A stretch of 27,284 nt of DNA from a virus. Made by a program: the position numbers and the translations under genes. Under the pieces are notes generated by a model. That model saw only the letters and a list, made by a program, of their open reading frames with translations. It searched no databases and was not told the DNA's origin. Below, one piece after another: positions 15,458 to 23,103 of the stretch (the first letter of the stretch is position 1; the number at the start of each line of letters is the position of its first letter). The stretch is from positions 1 to 27,284 of the IMG/VR virus record IMGVR_UViG_3300031625_000021. One strand, given 5' to 3'.

Positions 15458-16203
15458 TAGATCTCCAGCAAAATCTCAACGCCATCTTCTCCGGTAAGCG
15501 GCGTCCCGCTTTCAGCCAACAACGGAATAGTTCTAGCACCCAACGGAACAATTAACTCAGGTAGGCGGTCGATGTAGGACTTTTTTTTTCTTTGGTGCCC
15601 GCCCAGCAGGTACATTGCGCCGGCATGGTTAACTTCCGAGTCGCGGTACATCTCCAGCATTTGATTATATCTGGATTCGTGATATCTAGAAGCATCAATA
15701 TTCTGCCCCAAGCCCTCACGTAAAAAAGCGTGCCATAAAACATAGTGTTTCACAGTACGCCGGGCGAGGTAATCTGGGAGCACAAAATCAGTCGCGCTAA
15801 TGGTAGGGTCCATTTTCGCAGTGACAACTAAAAGCGTAGTGATATCATCCTGGTAGATCGAAGTATCGTCAGCCGTGAGAACTTCCTGGGGCGCGGGCAA
15901 CAATCTTATGGACGCAAGGTTATCGAACCCGCGCATATAATAGATCGGCGGCGACCCTTCTTTCTCTAGGAGCTGGTCTGCCCCCTGGACAATCTCATCT
16001 ATGGTTATAGGGCAAAGGGCGTCCCCTTTCCAAGTAACCCTGATAATGTCCTTAACACCTGCGGGAAGGGTGTAGATCGCCTGATCAACTACAGTAGTAA
16101 TTGAAAACCGCTCAAAAAAGGGTAAAAGACGCCGAGAGATGTCCAGCTCCGCATCTTCCGCAAGCTGAGTTAAATAAGCGTCAGTAAAAATTTCTAAAGG
16201 CAT
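15457..16203 (-). CDS. head-tail adaptor-like protein (248 aa)
   Basis: The N-terminal half (LAEDAELDISRRLLPFFERFSI, then DQAIYTLPAGVKDIIRVTWKG) has the helical-bundle plus beta arrangement of phage adaptor proteins that attach to the portal, and PPIYYMRGFDNLASIRLLPAP is typical of such proteins. The later helices (ARRTVKHYVLWHAFLREGL, ASRYHESRYNQMLEMYRD) resemble the helical part of the adaptor. A run of nine A on the coding strand (near 15583-15591) encodes part of QRKKKS and could allow slippage. ATG overlaps the stop of the 30-codon gene (TAATG) and the TAA overlaps the fibre ATG. Family assignment by pattern. Confidence 0.7.
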   Translation of the reverse strand: MPLEIFTDAYLTQLAEDAELDISRRLLPFFERFSITTVVDQAIYTLPAGVKDIIRVTWKGDALCPITIDEIVQGADQLLEKEGSPPIYYMRGFDNLASIRLLPAPQEVLTADDTSIYQDDITTLLVVTAKMDPTISATDFVLPDYLARRTVKHYVLWHAFLREGLGQNIDASRYHESRYNQMLEMYRDSEVNHAGAMYLLGGHQRKKKSYIDRLPELIVPLGARTIPLLAESGTPLTGEDGVEILLEI

Positions 16204-16295
16204 TAGTCGTTAAGATATCTACGCAAGTAGGCTAAAAGCGTTGACTTTAAACGCAACGCAGAACGACTAGTAGGGTCTTCCGTTGGAGCTGCCAT
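16203..16295 (-). CDS. 30-residue micro-protein between the two adaptor genes
   Basis: ATG at 16295 has an AGGAAG ribosome binding site a few bases upstream, lies inside the end of the upstream adaptor gene in another frame (29-nt overlap), and ends in TAA that forms TAATG with the next adaptor start at 16203. The product (MAAPTEDPTSRSALRLKSTL and ten more residues) is basic at its C-terminus. Without this gene the next adaptor would sit 63 nt from the upstream stop, unusual in this cluster. Either a real micro-protein or a translational coupler. Confidence 0.5.
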   Translation of the reverse strand: MAAPTEDPTSRSALRLKSTLLAYLRRYLND

Positions 16296-16938
16296 TACTT
16301 CCTATCCTATGCGGCCAAAGGAACATAAACTGGTCCGTCCTTTGCCGCCCGTTCGATAACACTTTCGCGCGCTGTAGGGCATCTCGATATTGCACGTAAT
16401 ATGTTTGCGCTTTGGCGTATTCTTCCGCCTGTTCAAATAAATCTGCAAGGACTCCCCATTCAATAACCTGAGGGTCTAAATCTGCAAAGTCCATTACCGT
16501 TCCATCGGCCAAATCCGCGGGGATGGAGTTGTAATAAATCTCGACGGAATCTACTGTCGTTTTGGGGTGCGGGTAAAAGCCCACATATTTACTATCTGCA
16601 ATAACATAACAAGTTGGCCGCCCCGCCCTTGTTTCCCATTTCGAGTCCATCATTTCTAGCTGCTGAAACCCTACCCGATCCAGCCAACTTTTGCTCTCGA
16701 CACTCCAAATCTTATCTACATTTTTAAAATCTGAAATAATGTTATACAGGTGATAGTAGACAGTGTTCGCCTCGTAGTCCATTACGAACTGCTTAATAAA
16801 TGGCCGCACATGTACTACGATATCATGATAAATGTCCTGTATGGAGTCATTCACCGCAGTCGTAGTAAAAAAAGTGGCAGCGGCATCGTTGAGAGTCGCC
16901 AAAACCCTTGTCCGAACCGCTGCCCTAGTGTTTGCCAT
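16267..16938 (-). CDS. head-tail adaptor-like protein (223 aa)
   Basis: N-terminal helices (ANTRAAVRTRVLATLNDAAA, then VNDSIQDIYHDIVVHVRPF) followed by a beta domain (NTVYYHLYNIISDFKNVDKIWSVE cut by DSKWETRAGRPTCYVI and YVGFYPHPKTTVDSVEIYYN) and C-terminal helices (WGVLADLFEQAEEYAKAQTY). This arrangement, with the VGFYPHP/EIYYN strand pair, is characteristic of phage adaptor proteins attached below the portal. A pair of such genes, this and the 248-residue one, is common in short-tailed phages. No strong ribosome binding site is seen before ATG at 16938. Assigned by pattern, not search. Confidence 0.7.
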   Translation of the reverse strand: MANTRAAVRTRVLATLNDAAATFFTTTAVNDSIQDIYHDIVVHVRPFIKQFVMDYEANTVYYHLYNIISDFKNVDKIWSVESKSWLDRVGFQQLEMMDSKWETRAGRPTCYVIADSKYVGFYPHPKTTVDSVEIYYNSIPADLADGTVMDFADLDPQVIEWGVLADLFEQAEEYAKAQTYYVQYRDALQRAKVLSNGRQRTDQFMFLWPHRIGSNGSSNGRPY

Positions 16939-16954
16939 TTTGGTTTAGGGGGAA

Positions 16955-17416
16955 TTAACCAGGAGTCCCTAGTTTGATTAGTTGAGAAGCAGTCTGCCGA
17001 GCACCATTAGGAAATTCTGAACCGCTACCATGCCGACCGCTGAAACCTGAAGGATAAAACAGGTCAAAATTACCTACGTTCCCCGTTTCTTTATGCTTGA
17101 CAACTAAAGCCAAGCCCGCGTCAATAAAACCTACGGGACTTCCATCACCATCGGGGTCCGTGGCAATAACTTCAAGCTTAAAATCTTCTAGCCCGATCTT
17201 TAATCGGTTACGCCCCCAGACATGATACTGCTGGCAAGCCTTTTGAATGATTAAAAGTTGTGCAATTGTATCTTCATCAAGATCTTCTACCCTGGCAGCG
17301 TCATGCCCAGGACCAAAAAATCGCATTGCTTCAACAATTTCATCATCGCGCATACCTCCGGGATTTTCCCGCACTACGTTTGGGGTAAAAACTTCAACCA
17401 ATCCTGGAATCTTCAT
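16955..17416 (-). CDS. virion-region hypothetical protein (153 aa)
   Basis: No family recognised. The protein has an acidic middle (DDEIVEAMRFFGPG, RVEDLDEDT), a helix (AQLLIIQKACQQYHVWGRNR) and an acidic turn DPDGDG that could bind calcium. It ends in a Gly/Ser/Asn-rich region (GFSGRHGSGSEFPNG). It starts three bases after the methyltransferase stop with an AAGGAGAT ribosome binding site and precedes the adaptor genes, so a head-completion or modification-related role is possible. Function unknown. Confidence 0.6.
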   Translation of the reverse strand: MKIPGLVEVFTPNVVRENPGGMRDDEIVEAMRFFGPGHDAARVEDLDEDTIAQLLIIQKACQQYHVWGRNRLKIGLEDFKLEVIATDPDGDGSPVGFIDAGLALVVKHKETGNVGNFDLFYPSGFSGRHGSGSEFPNGARQTASQLIKLGTPG

Positions 17417-17977
17417 CTAATCTCCTTCACTCTTAAAGGGGTAATCCGCAGAAGCATACACTTCGTCGTAAAACAACTTCTCCCGCGACATTACTTTTTC
17501 CGAGGCGGTACACCTCAAAACTTGATAGTGCGGGCCGTCGTCTTCCTCTGCGACCGCAAATTCAGCAAACCCCAAAGGCGCAAGAATACCTAGAAGATAC
17601 GCCGAAGAAATTACACAAACATGATAATCTGACGGAACTAGTTGCCGCCCATAAATTGTTGCTTCCCAAAATTGCCGGTCGTCGTCCGTGGCCGTCTTTA
17701 GCCGCTCCACACAATTAAAGAAATCAGGATAAGATAAGAAAAGCTCGCCACCAATACCCAGAACACGCCTAATTTCACTAAAGATCGCATAGTGGTGCTT
17801 CTTTTCGACATGCTCAATCGTGTGGTACATAACCACTTCAGAAACTTCCCCGTCTTCAAAGGGCAGTTTATTCTTGATAAAGTCTAGCGATAGATCAACA
17901 CCTGGAAGTTCTTGGACATCAATGTTCACGTAACCGTCAATTACGTTATGCCCGCAGCCTAAGTTTAATTTCTTCAT
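17417..17977 (-). CDS. SAM-dependent class I methyltransferase (186 aa)
   Basis: The N-terminus KKLNLGCGHNVIDGYVNID is the SAM-binding motif I (LNLGCG, residues 4-9) with the acidic ribose-binding residue D20. MYHTIEHV (about residues 50-57) and EIRRVLGIGGELFLSYPD complete a Rossmann methyltransferase of the compact type often found in sugar and surface-polysaccharide gene sets (COG4627-like). It overlaps the glycosyltransferase stop by ATGA, so the two are translated together. A substrate is not visible; a sugar or glycosylated virion protein is a sensible guess from the neighbour. Smaller than DNA methyltransferases and lacking their (D/N)PPY motif, so DNA modification is unlikely. Confidence 0.8.
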   Translation of the reverse strand: MKKLNLGCGHNVIDGYVNIDVQELPGVDLSLDFIKNKLPFEDGEVSEVVMYHTIEHVEKKHHYAIFSEIRRVLGIGGELFLSYPDFFNCVERLKTATDDDRQFWEATIYGRQLVPSDYHVCVISSAYLLGILAPLGFAEFAVAEEDDGPHYQVLRCTASEKVMSREKLFYDEVYASADYPFKSEGD

Positions 17978-18747
17978 GCGGATACTTTCTTGAATTCCAG
18001 TTTAAGCACGGCGTCATGGTATTCCTCGCCCCGATCGCCCCGGTCTTTTTCCGGCACGCAGCCAAGGAAAATCTCATCGAACGCGCGCATCATATTTACA
18101 TTCTGCGAATTAACTTCTACGATCTGGCTTACTAGGTGGCTCGTAATAACCCCATAGTGCCCTAGCAATTTCGTGCCCGGCGACTCATTGTGAATCTTGA
18201 CACAAAAATAGACGTCCTCAGTATTCTGCGTCCCTGTTAAGAAATAGGGCGCTTTCATTTCTCGGAGAAGATCACCTCTAATCAGCGCGCAGGAAAAGCC
18301 TACCGCGTCTACTTCCGTTATTGGTTGGTCTTTATCGACCCTATTAGATATCTTTGCATAGTCGTAGTAATGTTCTAGGTGCGCCTCCTTTTCAGTCTTT
18401 GAGGTGTACTTAAAATACATGGGCGGATAAGGGTAGGTGCGAACCAAAGTATTTCCTGCAACTACTCCAGTGCTACCCGAACCTATTGCCTCGTAAAGCA
18501 TCTTAAAACAATGCTGGGGGACTAAAACGTCATCGTCTAGGAACATCAAGTAGTCCCAATCGTTCACTAAAAGAATTCTCGCGGACTCGTTACGCATACG
18601 GTCGATAGACATTCGCCCCGGCGCAAATAGGTGGAACTTAAAATCTGGAAAATCGCTCGCACAATCATGCCAAAAACTACAATGGCTAGAGTACGCTAGG
18701 GCATTAACCGAAGTTAAACAATTTACAGCTATTAAAATATGTTTCAT
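17974..18747 (-). CDS. GT-A type glycosyltransferase (257 aa)
   Basis: GT2-like fold: N-terminal beta strand MKHILIAVNCL, the nucleotide-sugar/metal-binding run FLDDDV (Asp 71-73), a donor-loop region, VDAVGFSCALIRGDLL as acceptor strand, and the NTEDVYFCVKI motif (Glu177/Asp178) that resembles the catalytic ED of GT-A enzymes. The protein transfers a sugar from a nucleotide donor; donor and acceptor are unknown. It follows the decoration-like protein after a 77-nt gap and overlaps the methyltransferase by ATGA. Likely acceptors are virion proteins or a host surface glycan. There is no membrane segment, so it is probably cytoplasmic. Confidence 0.8.
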   Translation of the reverse strand: MKHILIAVNCLTSVNALAYSSHCSFWHDCASDFPDFKFHLFAPGRMSIDRMRNESARILLVNDWDYLMFLDDDVLVPQHCFKMLYEAIGSGSTGVVAGNTLVRTYPYPPMYFKYTSKTEKEAHLEHYYDYAKISNRVDKDQPITEVDAVGFSCALIRGDLLREMKAPYFLTGTQNTEDVYFCVKIHNESPGTKLLGHYGVITSHLVSQIVEVNSQNVNMMRAFDEIFLGCVPEKDRGDRGEEYHDAVLKLEFKKVSA

Positions 18748-18824
18748 TTAATTCTTTCTAACAGGAGGGAGAGGTTGATAAACTCCCGAGGCTTAAAAAC
18801 CCCTCCCGCCCGTTCGCAACGGAG
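18748..18824 (-). other. intergenic spacer with hairpin and U-run
   Basis: Just after the decoration-like gene's stop the - strand has a perfect 5-3-5 inverted repeat (CCGTT-GCG-AACGG, 18810-18822), then GCGGGAGGGG and TTTTT (18799-18795). The 10-nt distance between stem and T-run is too long for a standard intrinsic terminator, so it may be an attenuator or mRNA-processing/stability element that reduces expression of the glycosyltransferase relative to capsid genes. Confidence 0.3.
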
Positions 18825-19334
18825 TTACATAGAACGTAGCCAAACATTCATAGTGGTAATTCTACGAAGTCCAGTCTCGGAAGTTGTTGAAGCCGCAGTA
18901 GCAACGGAAGCCGCAGTCCCCATTGCAACAGCTCTTGCATTTGCAACAGTAGCAGCGCCCGCAGTTGAACGCGACAAAGCATTCCCTACGGTATTAGGGA
19001 GTAATACATCCCCCAAAGCAATTGCCGGAGTGGTTGCCCAAGTGTCAGTAGAAGCAGCCCGAGTTCCCCTAAGAATATTTACATTCCTAGCGAAACCAGA
19101 AACGGTAACTTCTGCACGCCCTGCTGCGGGAATACCTGCAACGGCAATTCCAATAAAGAAGCTATGCGCAGATGTTACAGAGGAGCTACTTAACTCTTCC
19201 ACATCATGCCCGTCATCCGTACCATTCATAGAAAGGCAAACAGGATTACCGGCAACAATTGCAACTGTAGAAGCATTTCCCGCAAGATACGTGACTACTT
19301 CTGGCTTAACATCGTTTAGTGTTTTGAAATTCAT
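18825..19334 (-). CDS. head decoration-like protein (169 aa)
   Basis: Directly after the major capsid gene. Small, Ala/Thr/Ser/Val-rich beta protein: VTYLAGNASTVAIVAGNPVCLS, IGIAVAGIPAAGRAEVTVSGFARNV, IALGDVLLPN and a long Ser/Thr/Ala stretch (AGAATVANARAVAMGTAA, SVATAASTTSETG) near the C-terminus. The order 'internal space for a value, capsid surface strand, GDVL' is the pattern of DUF2190-like and similar phage decoration proteins that bind the outside of the capsid. The many exposed Ser/Thr could be glycosylation targets of the glycosyltransferase downstream (inference). AAAGGAGT ribosome binding site. Confidence 0.65.
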   Translation of the reverse strand: MNFKTLNDVKPEVVTYLAGNASTVAIVAGNPVCLSMNGTDDGHDVEELSSSSVTSAHSFFIGIAVAGIPAAGRAEVTVSGFARNVNILRGTRAASTDTWATTPAIALGDVLLPNTVGNALSRSTAGAATVANARAVAMGTAASVATAASTTSETGLRRITTMNVWLRSM

Positions 19335-19346
19335 TGTGGTACTCCT

Positions 19347-20417
19347 TTACGCCACGATGCCGCGTGAAATATTAGTCAGAACGCCGTGTTTACGACGATT
19401 CGTCATGACAGTGTTGCCGCGCCAGAAAATATGCGCTGCTTTTGCGTTCTGCAGAGGCATTTCCATAAAGGGCCGCATCTTAAAGTTTGTTTCCGAGTCA
19501 TAAATGACCTTGAAGTACTTTGAATTGAGCGCCCACATTGTTCCGAGCGCGCCCGAAGCAGTTGCATCAAGTCCGCCACCAGAAAGATCAGGAACCTTCT
19601 CGTCCCAAGTGATCGCAGTGCCGTTATGAGAAACTGACTCAAACGGGAAGTTAGCAACAGGCTGGGGATCACTACGATTACGCTGATAAATTGCAAACTT
19701 CAACGTAATAAAAGTGGTCAAATCAGTGATTAGCAAGTCAGGCTTTCCGCCCGTACCTTTTCCGGCATTTGCGATAAGCAAATCAACTTCCCGAAGCAAC
19801 GCATCATAAGTAGTCGCCGTTGAAGCAGTTTGCTGACTCTGCCACCAAGTTTCCGTGGCCGGATCAATGTTTCCAATTACCCCAGTTGTAGGATCAAGGG
19901 GAACTAATTGCCCAAGGGGCGTAATTCCCAAAGAACCATTCCTGGCAGAAACACGCGGAGTGTTCAAAGCGCCCGCACCATTCCCCTGGAAAAGCATCTC
20001 AGGAATAAATTCCTGCATACCATCACTGGCCTGCTGAAGTTTCGTCTCCACCAAGTTAATGATTCGCTGGGCGTTTTCGCGCCGCTCTTTGTGCGAAACG
20101 ATAATCGAAGTAGAAACGTCTCGCCAATCAAACAATGCCTTAGTGACACCATCAATCGGGGTAACGTCTAAAGTATCGTACCCAGAATAAGTGTCCGGCG
20201 CATTATTTGCATAACGCAGCGGCGCTTCGATATTCGTCCCGCCATCCTGGGACTCGTAAGTCCCGTTCTTTTTAATCAAGTGCCAAAGAGCGTTGTTAGA
20301 CGTGATATTGTCTTCCATCGTCTTTCGACTAGCGGCCAGCGACTGAGCAAAAACATAATCGAGATTTAATGTTTTTGTTGAAGGTACGCCGGCTCGCCCA
20401 TAAGTAGCTGTAGCCAT
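19347..20417 (-). CDS. major capsid protein, HK97-fold (356 aa)
   Basis: Located after scaffold and before decoration, with the layout of HK97-fold coats: N-arm (ATATYGRAGVPSTKTLNLD), E-loop area (NGTYESQDGGTNIEAPLRYA), spine-helix-like ENAQRIINLVETKLQQASD, P-domain and A-domain strands, and the ending ALNSKYFKVIYDSETNFKM, AKAAHIFWRGNTVMTNRR that is typical of capsid C-termini. It is the highest-expressed structural protein by inference. No protease gene is present, so head maturation probably occurs without proteolysis. Three bases separate it from the scaffold stop. Confidence 0.8.
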   Translation of the reverse strand: MATATYGRAGVPSTKTLNLDYVFAQSLAASRKTMEDNITSNNALWHLIKKNGTYESQDGGTNIEAPLRYANNAPDTYSGYDTLDVTPIDGVTKALFDWRDVSTSIIVSHKERRENAQRIINLVETKLQQASDGMQEFIPEMLFQGNGAGALNTPRVSARNGSLGITPLGQLVPLDPTTGVIGNIDPATETWWQSQQTASTATTYDALLREVDLLIANAGKGTGGKPDLLITDLTTFITLKFAIYQRNRSDPQPVANFPFESVSHNGTAITWDEKVPDLSGGGLDATASGALGTMWALNSKYFKVIYDSETNFKMRPFMEMPLQNAKAAHIFWRGNTVMTNRRKHGVLTNISRGIVA

Positions 20418-20420
20418 AAA

Positions 20421-21200
20421 TTACTCTCCATCAATATAAAGTTCTTCCTCGGAAGCGTTATCAAGCGTCTGCCTAATAGCGTCCCCGATGGATAGTTTAC
20501 CATCTGGGTGTTTAGTGATCCTGCCATCGGAAACACTCGAAGATTTCAAGCCATCGCCTTTAGCGGCAGCCGAAATCTTTTGTACTTTTCGTACCCGTTT
20601 ATTTAGTTTTTCCTGCCCCGCGGTGGCCAAGGTGTGTAAAGTATCAAGGTACTCTTTAATACTTACAGTAGGCCCCTTGGGAAACCTGGTGGATATTTGG
20701 TCCATTTTATTATATAAGGCATCTCCAGGCTTAAAACCATGCCGAACTTGCGCGGACTCTAGCTCCCGTGTAAGCTCTGTCTGGTGATTTGTTTCTTGGA
20801 TCTTTGTAAACTGGGGCGCAATTTGAGTTCTAACTATATCCTCTAGAGCTACCCCAAGTTTATCTGATAGGAATTCATAATCTGGCCCCAAAGCGTCTGC
20901 AACAATTTGCTGGGTACTCCGAGGGGCGTCTGGCGCTTTCTCTGGCTCTTTAGTAAAAGAAATTCCGTTAGCCGCAGCTAAATTTTGAATAGCTATTTTA
21001 CGATTCGGCCCCTGAAGCTGTTTTAATAGTTCTCGGGCCGCTGCGATATCTTCAAGATCTTCTTCGGGTTCAGGCTCTTCATCTTCTTCAACTTCTTCTT
21101 CAGCTTGTTCCGAGTCTTCAATTTCGTCCGTCTCGACTACTTCAACTTCCGCCTCCGGCGCTTCTTCAACTTCTTCTTCATTTGCAACATCTGTGGCCAT
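20421..21200 (-). CDS. scaffolding protein (259 aa)
   Basis: The N-terminal ~55 residues are almost all Glu/Asp (for example EEEVEEDEEPEPEEDLED), followed by an Ala/Leu/Gln helical region, a central coiled-coil-like segment (NHQTELTRELESAQVRHGF) and a basic C-terminal part (EKLNKRVRKVQKISAAAKGDG). An acidic, helical protein encoded between portal and coat is the standard signature of a tailed-phage scaffold, which binds coat with a basic C-terminus and leaves the procapsid. AGGAG site before ATG at 21200. Confidence 0.75.
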   Translation of the reverse strand: MATDVANEEEVEEAPEAEVEVVETDEIEDSEQAEEEVEEDEEPEPEEDLEDIAAARELLKQLQGPNRKIAIQNLAAANGISFTKEPEKAPDAPRSTQQIVADALGPDYEFLSDKLGVALEDIVRTQIAPQFTKIQETNHQTELTRELESAQVRHGFKPGDALYNKMDQISTRFPKGPTVSIKEYLDTLHTLATAGQEKLNKRVRKVQKISAAAKGDGLKSSSVSDGRITKHPDGKLSIGDAIRQTLDNASEEELYIDGE

Positions 21201-21210
21201 TTTATTTCTC

Positions 21211-23103
21211 CTATTGTACTGATTGATTATTTACTTGCTGCTGTATTTGCCCGATATCGTTCGGCGTCGCATTGGCAGCATCCCTTTGCGCGATATTATT
21301 TTGATTGCCCCCAGGTTGTTCCCCTAGCTGGGCCTCTAATTGTTTCTCCAGCCCCAAAGCCGCCAGGGTAGTAAGTTTCTGCAGCTTTGCAATAACCTTT
21401 TCATTTTCGTAGCCTACTCGATACGCCAGTTCCCGTACCAAAGTAGGATCTAGCGACATAACTTTGTACTGATCTAGGAGAGCTAGGAACTCGACTAGGG
21501 AATTCTTAGCGTTATTATTTCCTAGGGGCGACAAGGTGTTGATGTCAATTCTAACATCGAAATCATCGTCCCCAAATTCATCAGAATTAATTAGTTGCCA
21601 AGATTCTTCCAGATTCTGCGCTTCAATCAACCCAAGGTCATCATTTGTATCTAAGTTGACTCGGATCCAGAAGTCGCTACTTAACTTTTCCTTAGCCTGA
21701 AGTAGGACTTCCCGGCCAATTGCACAAAGCCACTCAGCAATTATTGCCTGGTCGCGAGTTTCTCTAATTCCACTTCTAGCGTCCGCCAACTTTGCTTGCG
21801 TTGCCGTGGTCCTATTAGATTGCGCGCCAGTATTTCCCCGCTGCTCAGCAGAAATTCCCGCAATGTTATCAAAGTCCGCCATGGACAAATTAATGCTCTG
21901 GACATGAGAAGCGCCCAGATCAGCATTAGGCATGGGAACTATTGCCCTAGTGATATCTGTCATTTCGGTGAAAGCTATTGTTCCGTCCACCCCTAACCTA
22001 AGCTTCTGTAGTTCCTCGTTAGTGAATGCGGACTTATTCGCAATAAACTTCCGCTGGAAAGCTCTCCGGTGCGCGCGCGCACTTTCTCGATTCTCATTTA
22101 TTTCATCCTGCGCTGATAACCAGTTATATGTAAGAGGTAAAGGATAAAAACTCTCAAGACGAGGTCGGAACATAAGAGGGATGAGAGGAAGTCTTTTAAA
22201 TCTTGCCTCGAAAATAATCTCTGTAGTGCCATCGACAACAATTATCTTTCTTTTGTCTATGAGATCCCAGATATGCCAAATTTTGCACATCCCATTGAGA
22301 CGAAGTTCGTTTCCGTACAGTTCCTCTTCCTGGAAGTAGTCATCATAGTTATCATCTGTGACTGCATTAGAATTTCCCAGGGACTGCTCTTTAATTTTCA
22401 ACTTAGGGTTAGCCAGGAGATCCGAAACCTTCTCCCAAGCATAATAGCCTACCCAGGAACACCTATTTAGGTGTGGGTTATCTGTGCCCCCCACTCTAAA
22501 AGTCTTCGCCGGAATCCTTTTAACGTACAACTGCTCGTCTACAGGGATCTTTTCAGGCTCCCTAATTACTTCACCCTCTTCTGCCTCAGGATCAAAATGA
22601 TCAGCAGTAATCGGTTTATTCGCCTCAGGATTATCAACCCAGTTCGCAGAATAACCAACCTCGACCATTCCAAACCTAAAAAAAGCATCGAGGATACCTA
22701 ACTCTGTTTCTTTGGAGAAAGATTTGTTCCCCGCAAAGAGTGTATTGACAGTGTCCTCTCTAAGTTGCGCGCGCTGAAATGATCGCTCTGGGTTAAAATC
22801 TTGCCTTGAAGGTAGAGGCTTAATAGAAAATGAGGGTCTTTTGAATAATAGATTGGGCTGCTTGATGTCAATTGCAACGAAAAACTCGTTGTGGGTGTAG
22901 GCTTGGTAGTCATCGTCTTCTAAAGCTCCCCACTGATGCCCATAGTAATAACTTTCAAGCGTCTCCGTCTTATACTTCCGCGACCAGTTACCGTAATGCC
23001 TATTTGCGCGCGAAATCCTATCTGCCCACAAATTCCCTCTTGTGAGGAGATCGGCAGGAATTTCTTTTCCCTTAGAATCTACTAGTCTTGGAACTTTCGG
23101 CAT
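21211..23103 (-). CDS. portal protein (630 aa)
   Basis: Follows TerL with a 1-nt TAATG overlap. N-terminal half has HNEFFVAIDIKQPNLLFKRP, SFSIKPLP, a clip/wing-like beta region with WHIWDLIDKRKIIVV, and FRPRLESFYPLPLTYNWLSAQDEINENR, a segment typical of portal proteins of short-tailed phages. The C-terminal portion is helical (ATQAKLADARSGIRETRDQ, GLEKQLEAQLGEQ) and ends in a Gln/Asn-rich tail (IGQIQQQVNNQSVQ). The dodecameric ring would form the DNA entry and exit vertex. Length is close to common podoviral portals. Confidence 0.8.
   Translation of the reverse strand: MPKVPRLVDSKGKEIPADLLTRGNLWADRISRANRHYGNWSRKYKTETLESYYYGHQWGALEDDDYQAYTHNEFFVAIDIKQPNLLFKRPSFSIKPLPSRQDFNPERSFQRAQLREDTVNTLFAGNKSFSKETELGILDAFFRFGMVEVGYSANWVDNPEANKPITADHFDPEAEEGEVIREPEKIPVDEQLYVKRIPAKTFRVGGTDNPHLNRCSWVGYYAWEKVSDLLANPKLKIKEQSLGNSNAVTDDNYDDYFQEEELYGNELRLNGMCKIWHIWDLIDKRKIIVVDGTTEIIFEARFKRLPLIPLMFRPRLESFYPLPLTYNWLSAQDEINENRESARAHRRAFQRKFIANKSAFTNEELQKLRLGVDGTIAFTEMTDITRAIVPMPNADLGASHVQSINLSMADFDNIAGISAEQRGNTGAQSNRTTATQAKLADARSGIRETRDQAIIAEWLCAIGREVLLQAKEKLSSDFWIRVNLDTNDDLGLIEAQNLEESWQLINSDEFGDDDFDVRIDINTLSPLGNNNAKNSLVEFLALLDQYKVMSLDPTLVRELAYRVGYENEKVIAKLQKLTTLAALGLEKQLEAQLGEQPGGNQNNIAQRDAANATPNDIGQIQQQVNNQSVQ

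Noticed and set aside
17417-17977. DNA methyltransferase (anti-restriction) reading of the SAM enzyme
   Set aside because: It lacks a (D/N)PP(Y/F) motif and a target-recognition domain and is coupled to a glycosyltransferase.
18748-18824. Intrinsic terminator after the decoration-like gene
   Set aside because: Stem and T-run are 10 nt apart, so it is recorded only as a weak hairpin, not a terminator.
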